Shown: positions 35,638 through 45,071, numbered from the stretch's first letter. The stretch: 64,000 bases of DNA from Paenibacillus sp. LS1 (GCF_026013365.1 NZ_JAPDOE010000010.1:124001-188000); one strand, 5' to 3'. Numbers and translations are program-made. Notes: generated from the letters alone by a model not told the origin.

Positions 35638-36912
35638 ATGTCAGGCGTAAAGGAAATAAAAGAAATAAAAGAAAGCCTGCATCAACCGATAGATGTACCT
35701 GATCCAACACGAGATCAACCCTTATTATTGATTGGAAACCCCGATAACCGACGAACTCAAGGGATGCAAGAGGCCCGGCATAGATTGGGTTTGAAACCTG
35801 CGGTTGTACTGCCATATGCTCAATTGCTTCAGAACTGGAGACACGGCGGAACGATTGCTGATACTGTAGATTCCAATCTGCCTGTACCCCTGATTCGCAT
35901 TGATGCGCCTGGTGAGGATTGGGAAGTGGAACGTGAGTTACTGTTCCTTGGAGCTATGAACGATACGACAACATTAACGGATGGAATGGGAGCAGAAGCA
36001 TTCTCCACAGAACAGGCACTTTCGCTGGAACAAGAGTGGGGAAGAATTTACGCACCTGCTCAGTGGTTTCGTGGCTGGAAAGCATGTTTGGATCGAATCG
36101 GCCATGAAGCTCGGGAAATGTGGCCTGAAGTCCGATTTATGAATGATCCCAGTGATATCCAATTGATGTTTGATAAAAGACAGTGCCAACATCATTTATC
36201 TTCCCATGGGGTTCAAATCCCCCCGGTGCTAACTTCTTCACAGCCGATTCGAAGTTACACCAATCTACGTACGGCTATGCAATCTGCTGGTATGAATCGT
36301 GTATTTGTAAAGCTCGCGAGTGGCTCAGGAGCCTCAGGCGTTGTCGCATATCAAGTCAATCCCCGAACAGATGATGAGATCGCTGTAACGACGATGGGGA
36401 TGGAACTGATACAGGGCAAGACGATTTTCTTCAATGAAGGACGTCTACGCAAGTATACCGGCAGTGAAGAGATTGCTACGCTGATGAACTGGTTATGTGC
36501 AGAAGGTGCACAGATTGAAAGGTGGATGCCCAAAGCCACGCTTGATCAACGGGCCTATGATATTCGCCAACTGGTTGCAGGTGGACAGGCAGGTCACGCG
36601 ATTATGCGGCTGAGCCGTACTCCGATTACCAATCTGCATCTGCGCAATGAGCGTATGCTGCCTGCTGAAGCAGGGATGGATGAACAGCGGATGTCGCTAG
36701 TTCGGACGGCAGCGCAGGCAGCCATGTCTGCATTTCCCAATTCGTGGTCAGCCGGGATTGATGTAATGCTTACGAGTGGTTCGAATCCGCGTGCCTATGT
36801 GCTGGATGTGAATCCGTTTGGAGATCTGTTATATAGGGTCGAGCATCATGGCCTCGGAACCTATGAGTGGGAAATGGAACTTTTACGAAAGGAGCCTATT
36901 CAACATGCCTGA
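35638..36912 (+). CDS. STM4014-family ATP-grasp protein
   Basis: 424 residues. A C-terminal ATP-grasp-like region is suggested by FVKLASGSGASGVVAYQ near residue 225 (ATP-binding Lys and Gly-rich loop) and LDVNPFGD near residue 390 (metal-binding D-x-N). ATP-grasp enzymes join a carboxylate to an amine, thiol or hydroxyl through an acyl phosphate, so a ligation is likely in this pathway; the substrate is unknown. The middle contains the DKRQCQHHLSSHGV element typical of ATP-grasp proteins. The end overlaps the next gene by eight bases. Confidence 0.82.
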   Translation: MSGVKEIKEIKESLHQPIDVPDPTRDQPLLLIGNPDNRRTQGMQEARHRLGLKPAVVLPYAQLLQNWRHGGTIADTVDSNLPVPLIRIDAPGEDWEVERELLFLGAMNDTTTLTDGMGAEAFSTEQALSLEQEWGRIYAPAQWFRGWKACLDRIGHEAREMWPEVRFMNDPSDIQLMFDKRQCQHHLSSHGVQIPPVLTSSQPIRSYTNLRTAMQSAGMNRVFVKLASGSGASGVVAYQVNPRTDDEIAVTTMGMELIQGKTIFFNEGRLRKYTGSEEIATLMNWLCAEGAQIERWMPKATLDQRAYDIRQLVAGGQAGHAIMRLSRTPITNLHLRNERMLPAEAGMDEQRMSLVRTAAQAAMSAFPNSWSAGIDVMLTSGSNPRAYVLDVNPFGDLLYRVEHHGLGTYEWEMELLRKEPIQHA

Positions 36913-37690
36913 TATGAACACCATCGTGGGCTCCCATGATCTGTTAATGATTACGCTGGATACGTTACGATATGACGTAGCCAAGCTGGAAGAGGAAAAT
37001 TGTCCTAATCTGTGTGGTTCAGGTCCGTGGGAGAAGCGTCATACCCCGGGCAGTTTTACATACGCGGCGCACCATGCTTTTTTTGGTGGTTTTATGCCGA
37101 CACCTGCCAATACAGATAAGGCATCTCATGTAAGGCTATTTCATTCCCGAAATACTGGGCTCAAAACACATCCGCACACTTGGCTATTTGATACACCGGA
37201 TATCGTATCCGGGTTCGCAGCTGAAGGTTACCGTACAATCTGCATTGGCGGCGTCATTTTTTTTACGAAAAAAAACCCACTTGCGAAAGTATTGCCCGGC
37301 TATTTCCAACAGAGCTACTGGCGAATGAACTTTGGGGTAACCAACCCCAAATCGACAGAACATCAGGTACAGCATGCATTAAAGCTGCTTGAGCAGACGG
37401 CGCCGGATGAAAAGATATTTATGTTTTTGAACGTGTCTGCCATTCATGGTCCAAATCGGTACTTTGTAGAAGGAGCCAAGGAGGACTCGGTGGAGACCCA
37501 ACGGGCTGCACTTCGATATGTAGACGAGGCCCTTGGGCCATTGTTCGAGGCGATGCGAAAACGCGCCCGCCCAGCGTATTGCCTGGCTTTTTCCGATCAT
37601 GGTACAGCTTACGGCGAAGACGGGTATCAAGGACACCGGCTTGCACATGATGTCGTATGGACGGTGCCTTACCGTGAATTTTTAGTATAG
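36905..37690 (+). CDS. STM4013-family hydrolase (alkaline phosphatase/sulfatase fold)
   Basis: 262 residues. LLMITLDTLRYDVA places a metal-binding Asp at residue 19 and a Thr nucleophile candidate at 20; FSDHGTAYGEDGYQGHR at about 230-246 gives Asp and His metal ligands. This is the alkaline-phosphatase superfamily layout, in small form, suggesting hydrolysis or transfer of a phosphate or sulfate ester. ATG at 36905 follows AAAGGAG inside the end of the previous gene. The frame is open further upstream without a ribosome site. Confidence 0.82.
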   Translation: MPDMNTIVGSHDLLMITLDTLRYDVAKLEEENCPNLCGSGPWEKRHTPGSFTYAAHHAFFGGFMPTPANTDKASHVRLFHSRNTGLKTHPHTWLFDTPDIVSGFAAEGYRTICIGGVIFFTKKNPLAKVLPGYFQQSYWRMNFGVTNPKSTEHQVQHALKLLEQTAPDEKIFMFLNVSAIHGPNRYFVEGAKEDSVETQRAALRYVDEALGPLFEAMRKRARPAYCLAFSDHGTAYGEDGYQGHRLAHDVVWTVPYREFLV

Positions 37691-37737
37691 AATGTATTGC
37701 TTTTATGATGACAACAACCGGAGACAGGAGGAAACCG

Positions 37738-39126
37738 ATGGATAAACAATCAAAACATACGACAACAGGCCATTCCACACAGTCCGGATCCAATATAACT
37801 ACAGGTCTCAGTGAAGTACTGGCATTCCCCTATCGTTCTTACTTATACTCTTACCCGCACAAGACGGCATATCGGGAGCTGGACCCACCGTTGCCACTGG
37901 AGTCACTGTGGGAAAAAGAGAATACCGATACGTATTTTTTATATATGCACATTCCCTTTTGCGCTGCTCGTTGCGGATTCTGTAATCTGTTCACACTGCC
38001 GGATCGTCGGGATGATACGCATGAACGCTATGTGGATGCGTTGGAACGTCAGGCGAAGCAGTGGGCACCTATTACATCTCGAAGACCGTATTCGCGGTTC
38101 GCGATTGGTGGGGGAACACCTACATTATTGAATGAGGTCCAGTTAAACCGTCTGTTTGATATTGCTGAACATGTGATGGGGCTGGATCCCTCGCAAGCAT
38201 CAATATCAGTGGAGACCTCGCCAGATACCGTTACGGAAGCCAAGCTATCCATTATGAAGGAACGAAGTGTAGATCGTGTCAGTATGGGGATTCAGAGTTT
38301 CATTGAAGCTGAAGCATCCGCCATCTATCGTCCGCAAAAACCGCAGGAGGTTGAACGAGCACTTGAGAAGCTTACTCGTTATGATTTCCCATTGTTGAAT
38401 CTGGATCTGATCTATGGTCTGCCAGGGCAAACGGTTGAATCGTGGCTCTATTCACTGGAAAGAGTGTTAGCCTACGAGCCGGGCGAAATCTTTATCTATC
38501 CCTTGTATACACGGGAAAATACGATCGTGAAGCCTGATGATATTCGCCGTCAGGGGCCGGACATTCGGATGGAGCTGTATAAAGCTGCACGGGAGACCTT
38601 AAAAAGTAAAGGTTATGTCCAATATTCGATGCGCAGATTTGCCAAATCACAGTCGTCCTCCAAAGTGCTTCTGCCTTATAGCTGTCAGGAGGAGGGCATG
38701 GTTGGTCTGGGATGTGGCGCACGCTCGTATACGAGTGAAGTACATTATGCTTCCAAGTACGGCGTGAGTTACAAGGCCACACAGAGCATCATTGCCGATT
38801 ATGTGGCGACCGAGCGCTACGATGTGGCGGATTATGGGATCGTATTAAGCCGTGAAGAACAAAGACGTCGCTTTATTCTGAAGGCCTTGCTACATCGGGA
38901 GGGATTAACGTTGTCTGACTACCATCAGCGCTTCGGTACCGATGTGATGTCCGACTATGTCTGGTTGACTGAACTGCTGACAGAGGGCATGGCGCAGCTG
39001 GAGAACGATGAGGGCAAGCAGATACTGCGTCTGACAGAAGAGGGACTTGGCTACTCCGATGCGATTGGAGATTGGCTTATATCTGCCGAAGTTCGTGAAC
39101 AGATGGAAAGGTTTGTTTTCTCATGA
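37738..39126 (+). CDS. STM4012-family radical SAM protein (HemN-like)
   Basis: 462 residues. The radical SAM cluster motif CAARCGFC lies at residues 75-82 (Cys75, 79, 82) in IPFCAARCGFCNLF, followed by FAIGGGTPTLLN and ISVETSPDTV, as in HemN/coproporphyrinogen-oxidase-like proteins, and LDLIYGLPGQT. The C-terminal 100 residues resemble a HemN_C winged-helix lobe. HemN-like radical SAM enzymes include methyltransferases and cyclopropanases besides haem enzymes, so the chemistry is open. ATG at 37738 follows AGGAGG. It overlaps the next gene by ATGA. Confidence 0.88.
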   Translation: MDKQSKHTTTGHSTQSGSNITTGLSEVLAFPYRSYLYSYPHKTAYRELDPPLPLESLWEKENTDTYFLYMHIPFCAARCGFCNLFTLPDRRDDTHERYVDALERQAKQWAPITSRRPYSRFAIGGGTPTLLNEVQLNRLFDIAEHVMGLDPSQASISVETSPDTVTEAKLSIMKERSVDRVSMGIQSFIEAEASAIYRPQKPQEVERALEKLTRYDFPLLNLDLIYGLPGQTVESWLYSLERVLAYEPGEIFIYPLYTRENTIVKPDDIRRQGPDIRMELYKAARETLKSKGYVQYSMRRFAKSQSSSKVLLPYSCQEEGMVGLGCGARSYTSEVHYASKYGVSYKATQSIIADYVATERYDVADYGIVLSREEQRRRFILKALLHREGLTLSDYHQRFGTDVMSDYVWLTELLTEGMAQLENDEGKQILRLTEEGLGYSDAIGDWLISAEVREQMERFVFS

Positions 39127-39983
39127 GAGCGACTTTGTATTATCGGGGGAAGTTGTCTTCCTGTAATTACGACTGTCCATACTGCCCGTTTAGCAAGACT
39201 GTGGATTCCAAAGAGACGTTGGAAATGGATGAACAACAATTGCATCAATTTGTGAACTGGGTGAGGGAGCAGGAAGTTGAAGGACACCAATTTTCGATTT
39301 TCTTCAATCCCTATGGTGAAGCATTGGTTCGTCGTTGGTACCGGGAAGCGATGGTTGAGCTGTCACATATGCCACATGTGGATAAAGTTGCGATCCAAAC
39401 CAACCTGTCGGTTAAGCTGGACTGGGCAAGGGAGCTGGATGCGAATAAAGCAGCCTTTTGGGCGACGTATCATCCTCGTGAGACGAAAGAAGCTTCTTTT
39501 GTAAAACAATGCCTAACTTTGCGTCAGATGGGGCTAGCATTTAGTGTTGGTACTGTCGGACTCCGCAGTGCATTCCCCGCAATTGAGTCGATGAGACAGG
39601 CTTTGCCGGATGATGTGTATATGTGGGTTAATGCCTTCAAAGATCGGCCCAACTATTACACGCCAGAGGAGATTCAGTTTTTACGTGGGCTTGATCCGCT
39701 TTTTGAAGGTAATCTGCAGGACTATGAGAGCTTGGGCAAACGTTGTGCTGCCGGTTCCGAAGTATTTTATGTACAAGGGTCAGGGCACGTAAAAAGGTGT
39801 TATAAGGATCGTCGAATTATTGGGCATCTGTATCGCGATGGTCTGCAGGCTTTGGCTGCGGATCGGCCTTGTCGGATGAAAAAATGTGGCTGTTACATCG
39901 GTTATATTCATATGGAGGATTCCCCGTTCAGGGAAACGTTTGGCAGTGGGCTGCTTGAACGAAATCCGGTATCCATTGGTTGA
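39123..39983 (+). CDS. STM4011-family radical SAM protein
   Basis: 286 residues. CNYDCPYC at residues 14-21 is the CxxxCxxC cluster motif at the extreme N-terminus. Near the end further Cys residues (RCAAG, KRCYKD, PCRMKKCGC) could bind a second iron-sulfur cluster in the manner of SPASM or Twitch domains, though the spacing is not the standard one. Such auxiliary clusters are common in enzymes that modify peptides or proteins. It is translationally coupled to the STM4012-family gene and ends the operon. Confidence 0.85.
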   Translation: MRATLYYRGKLSSCNYDCPYCPFSKTVDSKETLEMDEQQLHQFVNWVREQEVEGHQFSIFFNPYGEALVRRWYREAMVELSHMPHVDKVAIQTNLSVKLDWARELDANKAAFWATYHPRETKEASFVKQCLTLRQMGLAFSVGTVGLRSAFPAIESMRQALPDDVYMWVNAFKDRPNYYTPEEIQFLRGLDPLFEGNLQDYESLGKRCAAGSEVFYVQGSGHVKRCYKDRRIIGHLYRDGLQALAADRPCRMKKCGCYIGYIHMEDSPFRETFGSGLLERNPVSIG

Positions 39984-40056
39984 TCGAATGAGATTGATCG
40001 CTTTTTAATAAAATACTGTTTAGATATAAAGTACATCTTTCAAAGTGGGATGTGAA

Positions 40057-40075
40057 TCAAACCATAGTGGTTTGA
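40057..40075. promoter_or_regulatory. Perfect inverted repeat upstream of the chemoreceptor gene
   Basis: TCAAACCA-TAG-TGGTTTGA, two perfect 8-base arms, lies in the 394-base AT-rich gene-free stretch 39984-40377, about 300 bases before the chemoreceptor start. No T run follows, so an operator is more likely than a terminator. Nothing else is recognised in this stretch. Confidence 0.4.
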
Positions 40076-40377
40076 CCATGCCATATTGTAAGGTGTATTT
40101 TTTAATTTTACTGAATAAAAGATAATTGTTTTCCTTTGATTAGTCTTGATTCTCCTTGAAAATTTTCAATGAAATTTCATGAGTATATAATGGTTCAAAT
40201 TTCATAGTTATTGGGTTAGTAATCTTAGGGATAAAGACCCGTTTTGAATGATATAGGCGAATATAATCTTTGTATATATTTACAATTAGGTCTAAAGTCT
40301 TAATAATTCCTAAGGGAGACCAGATGTGTGAAGTTTGGAACACCATGTACTTTATTTGAAATTTCGGGGGAATGAAC

Positions 40378-42072
40378 ATGAGAAGAATATCAATTAGTCG
40401 AAAATTAATCCTGGGATTCTCAACTGTATTATTACTATTGATAGCGGTAGTGGTTATTGCCTACACCCAATTTGTATCTGTCGAGAAAACGTATACAGAA
40501 TTAATTAATGATAGAACAAGTAAACTACTGCTCATTAAAAATATGTCGATCGATCTTAAATCACAGCAGATTGCTTTGAGAAATTATGTGATGGAAGACA
40601 GTGCAGAACATGAAGAGGAGTTTAATAAGGCTTATGAAGATTACATAGCGTTAAGCGATGGGTTAAAACCAACGGTTACAAGTCAAAAGATGAAAGATTA
40701 TCTTACGCAATCCGATGAGTCAATGAACAAGTATTATGAATTTGCACAGAATATTATGACATTGACAAGACAGGGGAATAACAGTGAAATCTCAAGGTTG
40801 CTGCAGGAAACAGCGCCAGGGATAATTGCTGAATTTGAAGGAATTGTAGAAGGAATGGAACGGCATCAACAAGACGCCATGAACTCCGGTGTTGTGGATG
40901 CCAACCTTCAGATTGCCCAAGTTCTTCGGTGGGTTACTATTATCGGAATTGCTTCTATCCTAATCGGGACACTTGTGGCGTTGATCATTGGAAGACTGAT
41001 CTCCTTGCCAGTTGCTGCTGTTGCACAAGCTGCAAGCCGAATTGCTGATGGAGATCTGATGGGTGAGAAGATTGTTGTTCGTAATCGGGATGAGATCGGA
41101 GATCTGGCCGAATCCTTCAACAAGATGATGGAGAATTTGCGTCAATTAATCCATCAGGTGGGGAACAATGCGGATCGGGTTGCGGCTTCTTCCGAGGAGT
41201 TAACGGCAAGTACAGAGCAGACCGCCTCGGCGACTGAACAGGTCGCTGTTACCATGGAAGAGATCGCTACGGGTATGGATACGCAAGTGAAAATGGTTGG
41301 AGATGGATTCCATACGATTAATGAACTATCCACAGGTTTTCAGCAGATGACTGAGAATACACAGAATATGTCGGAGGAAGCGACTAATGCATCAACCAAA
41401 ACTTTGTCTGGTAACGATGCGGTGCAATCTGCTGTTGGTCAGATGAACTCGATTCATCAGACTGTACGTGTACTAGCTAAAGTCATTGAAGAACTGGGCA
41501 ATCATTCAGATGAGATTGGATCTATGGTTGAAAGTATCTCCGAAATATCGGCACAAACGAATCTGCTGTCTCTTAATGCGGCTATTGAAGCTGCAAGAGC
41601 AGGTGAGCATGGTCGTGGATTCGAGGTAGTTGCTACAGAGGTGCGCAAGCTGTCGGATCAATCAGCAAAATCAGCTGAACAGATCAGTGTACTTGTAACT
41701 GCTATACGCAAAGGGATGAATAATGCATCACAATCCATGGGAGAAGTGACTGCCGAGGTTCAGGAAGGCATAGAACTTGTCCGTAAAGCAGGAGGTACTT
41801 TTGAGGAGATTCGTGAAGCTGTCAGCAATGTCGCTGGTCAGACTCAGGAGGTATCTGCATCGATTGAACAAATGGCAGCGGGTGTAGAGCAGATCAATGT
41901 GTCCATGAAGACAATCATGGAAGTAACAGAGAATGCGGCTGCCGGGACAGAGGAAGTTAGTGCGACGTCAGAGGAACAACTGTCTGCGATGCAGGAAATC
42001 GCTTCGGCGGCCAATGACCTTTCCTCCATGGCGGAAGAGTTGCAGGTGTCAGTTAGCCGATTTAAGGTGTAA
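40378..42072 (+). CDS. Methyl-accepting chemotaxis protein
   Basis: 564-residue transmembrane chemoreceptor. TM1 is at about 8-28 (LILGFSTVLLLLIAVVVIAY); an extracellular four-helix-bundle sensor follows to about 180; TM2 lies at 182-204 and a HAMP domain at 205-257. The cytoplasmic signalling hairpin contains the highly conserved tip ISEISAQTNLLSLNAAIEAA and AGEHGRGFEVVATEVRKL. It passes ligand binding to CheA/CheW. The ligand is unknown. ATG at 40378 has better spacing to CGGGGG than the ATG two codons earlier. A strong terminator follows. Confidence 0.95.
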   Translation: MRRISISRKLILGFSTVLLLLIAVVVIAYTQFVSVEKTYTELINDRTSKLLLIKNMSIDLKSQQIALRNYVMEDSAEHEEEFNKAYEDYIALSDGLKPTVTSQKMKDYLTQSDESMNKYYEFAQNIMTLTRQGNNSEISRLLQETAPGIIAEFEGIVEGMERHQQDAMNSGVVDANLQIAQVLRWVTIIGIASILIGTLVALIIGRLISLPVAAVAQAASRIADGDLMGEKIVVRNRDEIGDLAESFNKMMENLRQLIHQVGNNADRVAASSEELTASTEQTASATEQVAVTMEEIATGMDTQVKMVGDGFHTINELSTGFQQMTENTQNMSEEATNASTKTLSGNDAVQSAVGQMNSIHQTVRVLAKVIEELGNHSDEIGSMVESISEISAQTNLLSLNAAIEAARAGEHGRGFEVVATEVRKLSDQSAKSAEQISVLVTAIRKGMNNASQSMGEVTAEVQEGIELVRKAGGTFEEIREAVSNVAGQTQEVSASIEQMAAGVEQINVSMKTIMEVTENAAAGTEEVSATSEEQLSAMQEIASAANDLSSMAEELQVSVSRFKV

Positions 42073-42091
42073 TGGTTGTGAATATAACAAG

Positions 42092-42141
42092 AGGGTGTCA
42101 GGAGAACAGCGCTTATGCTGTTCTCCTGACACCCTTTTTTT
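42092..42141. terminator. Strong terminator between the chemoreceptor and asparagine synthetase genes
   Basis: A perfect 19-bp stem (42092-42110 with 42117-42135) around a six-base loop, followed by a T run on the plus strand. It lies between convergent genes and may serve both. Confidence 0.85.
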
Positions 42142-42167
42142 GATGAATGAGAGATCAGAAGGTCATT

Positions 42168-44012
42168 CTAACGAATAGCGACTTTATATGTCTTCAACCA
42201 GGAGTTGATCTGAGTCAGATATGCAAATAGCTGGGGACCTGACATCAACTGTCCAAACCAGGGAAGATTGGAAGCAGCATCCGGTGAAGATGCAAGATTG
42301 CGGATCTGAGCTTTGTCGATCAAAGGCAAGATAGGCGATGTGGGATCATCCAGGATATCAAGTACCTGTTGTTTGACCGCGGCCAGATACTGTGGATTAT
42401 GTGTTTTCGGGTACGGGCTCTTTTTGCGATATAACACATCGTCAGGCAGGACACCTTCGAGTGCTTTTCGCAGAATACCTTTTTCCCGCCCGCCCGTTAT
42501 TTTCATTTCCCAAGGGACGTTAAATACATATTGAATCAGACGATGGTCACAGTAAGGTACCCGTACTTCCAATCCTGCCCCCATACTCATCCGGTCTTTG
42601 CGATCCAGAAGTGTAGGCATGAAACGTGTAATGTTGAGGTAGGACATCACCCGCATTTGTGCGGCTTTGCCCGTTTCCCCATCCAGAAGAGGCACTTCAG
42701 CCACTGCATCCGAATAACGGTCTGCCAAATAGTCGAGTGGTCGAATCCATTCCCGAATGTCCGGGGATAAAAGTGCGGCTCGCATATCAGGCGCTACAGA
42801 CCATGGAAACGTACCGGAGTTCAGCATATCTTCGCGATGGAACCAAGGGTAACCGCCGAACACTTCATCCGCCGCTTCACCTGAAATGGCAACTGTGGCC
42901 CCTTTTTTGATTTCTTTACAGAACAAATAGAGCGAGGAGTCCACATCCGCCATGCCTGGTAGATCCCGCACAAGCATGGCCTGTGTCAATGCATGAACAA
43001 GTTCACCGTTCTCGATTTCTATCCAGTGATGGTCGGTCTTGAGTTCATCGACCATTCGCTTAATCCACGGCCCATCTGCACCGGGCTGAAAGGAATGCGC
43101 CTGAAAATGCTTGGCATTATCCACATAATCGACAGAATACGTACTGACTTGGCCTTGCCCCGTCCGGTTGTAATAATCCACGGCTAACGCAGACAAGGCA
43201 CTGGAGTCCAGTCCTCCTGATAAAAGAGAACATACAGGAACATCCGATGCCAACTGGCGCTCCAGTGTATCTTGCAAGAGTGTGCGTACCTCGGCTGCCG
43301 TCTCTTCCAGGTTATGTTCGTGTTGCTGGCTTTCCAGTTTCCAATAGGCATAGGTTCGAATCCCGTTTCGGTTGTAGATGAGCGCGTGCGCAGGTTTGAG
43401 TTCGTTCAGTGAAGAGTATACGCCGTGTCCTGGTGTCCGTGCAGGCCCTACAATAAAGACTTCAGCTAATCCTTCCGGGCCAACAGCGGCTTCCACATCC
43501 GGGTGAATGAGCAGAGCTTTGGGCTCTGAGCCGAATACCAGTGTGTCTTTGGCATTGCTGTAGAACAGAGGTTTCACACCAAGGCGATCCCGTGCGATAA
43601 AAACCTGTTCGCGTCCCCCATCCCATATGGCAAAAGCGAAAATCCCGTTAAACCGGTCAACGCATGCCGGTCCCCACTCAATATAAGAGGCGAGCAACAC
43701 TTCCGTATCACATTGCGTACGGAACTGATGCCCCCGCTGGAGCAATTCCTTTTTCAACTCGGGTGCATTGTATAGTTCTCCGTTATACACGACGGTATAG
43801 GAGGTATCTCCCTGTAACGCATGCATGGGCTGTGCCCCGTTCTCGGGGTCCATTACACTAAGACGCCGATGTCCAAAGGCACAAGGATTGGAGATCCATG
43901 TACCTGAAGCGTCGGGCCCCCGGTTCGACAAGCTGTCCGTCATACGGACCAGCAGCTCTGATTCCTGGGTCAGATCCCGATTCCACTGTATGAAGCCGGT
44001 AATACCGCACAT
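42168..44012 (-). CDS. asnB: Asparagine synthetase, glutamine-hydrolysing
   Basis: Makes asparagine from aspartate, glutamine and ATP. 614 residues. The N-terminal glutaminase domain begins MCGITGFIQ, where Cys2 is the nucleophile after Met removal, followed by SNRGPDASGTW and GELYNAPELK. The C-terminal synthetase domain has the ATP-binding SLLSGGLDSSALSALA and SGEAADEVFGGYPWF. Ten upstream codons are open, but the nucleophile fixes the start at 44012, with AAAGGATG as ribosome site. It resembles the AsnB/AsnO group; specialised roles such as cell-wall amidation cannot be excluded. Confidence 0.94.
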   Translation of the reverse strand: MCGITGFIQWNRDLTQESELLVRMTDSLSNRGPDASGTWISNPCAFGHRRLSVMDPENGAQPMHALQGDTSYTVVYNGELYNAPELKKELLQRGHQFRTQCDTEVLLASYIEWGPACVDRFNGIFAFAIWDGGREQVFIARDRLGVKPLFYSNAKDTLVFGSEPKALLIHPDVEAAVGPEGLAEVFIVGPARTPGHGVYSSLNELKPAHALIYNRNGIRTYAYWKLESQQHEHNLEETAAEVRTLLQDTLERQLASDVPVCSLLSGGLDSSALSALAVDYYNRTGQGQVSTYSVDYVDNAKHFQAHSFQPGADGPWIKRMVDELKTDHHWIEIENGELVHALTQAMLVRDLPGMADVDSSLYLFCKEIKKGATVAISGEAADEVFGGYPWFHREDMLNSGTFPWSVAPDMRAALLSPDIREWIRPLDYLADRYSDAVAEVPLLDGETGKAAQMRVMSYLNITRFMPTLLDRKDRMSMGAGLEVRVPYCDHRLIQYVFNVPWEMKITGGREKGILRKALEGVLPDDVLYRKKSPYPKTHNPQYLAAVKQQVLDILDDPTSPILPLIDKAQIRNLASSPDAASNLPWFGQLMSGPQLFAYLTQINSWLKTYKVAIR

Positions 44013-44206
44013 GGTTTGTTCATCCTTTCTTGGTCGAGTCATTCATCCGTATGGCTGCTTGAATTACTGACAGCCAGCAAATGTTGTCTTTTTCGTCAGA
44101 AGTCGTATCAAATATATGCCGAAAGCAGGCATAAAATGTCTGTCCTCTTCGGAAACTAGTTCTAGGGACAACGGCCTCAACATGCCTGTGAAGGAGAGAA
44201 CATGCA

Positions 44207-44506
44207 ATGGACAGTATGAAGTATTATGTGTCTGTCATGGGCCGCTCCGTTATTCCGGATCCATCTGTAACATCGTATGAATGGATCATTCAGGCAACGC
44301 CACAGGAAGCGGAGCAATTGCTGGGACTGCTCAATCTCATGCAGGAAAAGGAGGAAGAGGCCTTTCCTGGTATGGTATTCCCATGGCCAGATACACCGGA
44401 GGAGTCCGTAAACCGGGCGTATGAAACGGTATTACAACAGGTGTATCGGGAGATTTACCGATTGGGGACACCAGAGACACGATATCAGATTGAACAAAGT
44501 ACATGA
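44207..44506 (+). CDS. Small protein of unknown function
   Basis: 99 residues, acidic, soluble. Visible features are MKYYVSVMGRSVIPD at the start, a helix AEQLLGLLNLMQEKEEEAFPG, and PWPDTPEESVN. I do not recognise the family. GAAGGAGAG is well spaced before the ATG. It is divergent from asnB and 31 bases before the next small gene, with which it is probably co-transcribed. Confidence 0.6.
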   Translation: MDSMKYYVSVMGRSVIPDPSVTSYEWIIQATPQEAEQLLGLLNLMQEKEEEAFPGMVFPWPDTPEESVNRAYETVLQQVYREIYRLGTPETRYQIEQST

Positions 44507-44537
44507 TAAGCACAAAGGAAAAGGAGCGCGATGATGA

Positions 44538-44894
44538 ATGTATGCCATTCAAGATGCTAAAATACGCAGATTAACCGAGGTAGATGGATTGTCTTGTGCA
44601 GAGGTGGAAGTGCAGCCTGGGAATGCCGGAGATCCGTCATTACTTGTATACGTGGCCTCAACTCAGCCAGGAAATTCGCTCGAAGTTGTTCGAATTGTAC
44701 GTAATCACTCCGATTCGGCGATCGACTGGTACAACAATAATATGCATACCGCATTTGAAGAGGCGACAGAAACTGCATTTGAGAACAGCGAAGGTATTAC
44801 TGCCGAAGAAGATAAGGCTCGGTTTCAAAGTGAACTGTTTGCCTTTGGTTTGCTCGGTCCCACACTTCAACGGTACTTGATTGGGCAGGCTTAA
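44538..44894 (+). CDS. Small protein of unknown function
   Basis: 118 residues, soluble and acidic, with no recognised domain. It has a beta-rich start (YAIQDAKIRRLTEVDG, LLVYVASTQPGNSLEVVRIV) and a helical end. The ribosome site AAAGGAGCG lies about ten bases before the ATG; the ATGs at 44531/44534 open only a nine-codon frame. It ends before a strong terminator. Confidence 0.6.
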   Translation: MYAIQDAKIRRLTEVDGLSCAEVEVQPGNAGDPSLLVYVASTQPGNSLEVVRIVRNHSDSAIDWYNNNMHTAFEEATETAFENSEGITAEEDKARFQSELFAFGLLGPTLQRYLIGQA

Positions 44895-45007
44895 GAGGCA
44901 ATGCTACAGCAACACATATGTTGCTAGCGGGAATAGGATTCAATGTTGAGCATTACGTAGAGAGTGACTTGTTGCTGCTATAACTGTAAATGCATCTGTA
45001 ACTGGAA

Positions 45008-45037
45008 AAACCCCGCCGTTGTTGAACGGCGGGGTTT
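45008..45037. terminator. Bidirectional terminator between convergent small genes
   Basis: AAACCCCGCCGTT (45008-45020) pairs perfectly with AACGGCGGGGTTT (45025-45037) around GTTG. Confidence 0.8.
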
Positions 45038-45071
45038 GTTACGCGAGAATCCAGAATAGGTGGTGTTGCGA

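Noticed and set aside
40140..40379. 79-codon minus-strand frame before the chemoreceptor gene
   Set aside because: AT-rich stretch, no ribosome site and no recognisable protein features.
44013..44206. T-box or other riboswitch before asparagine synthetase
   Set aside because: The leader is short and lacks a T-box sequence or an antiterminator-terminator pair.
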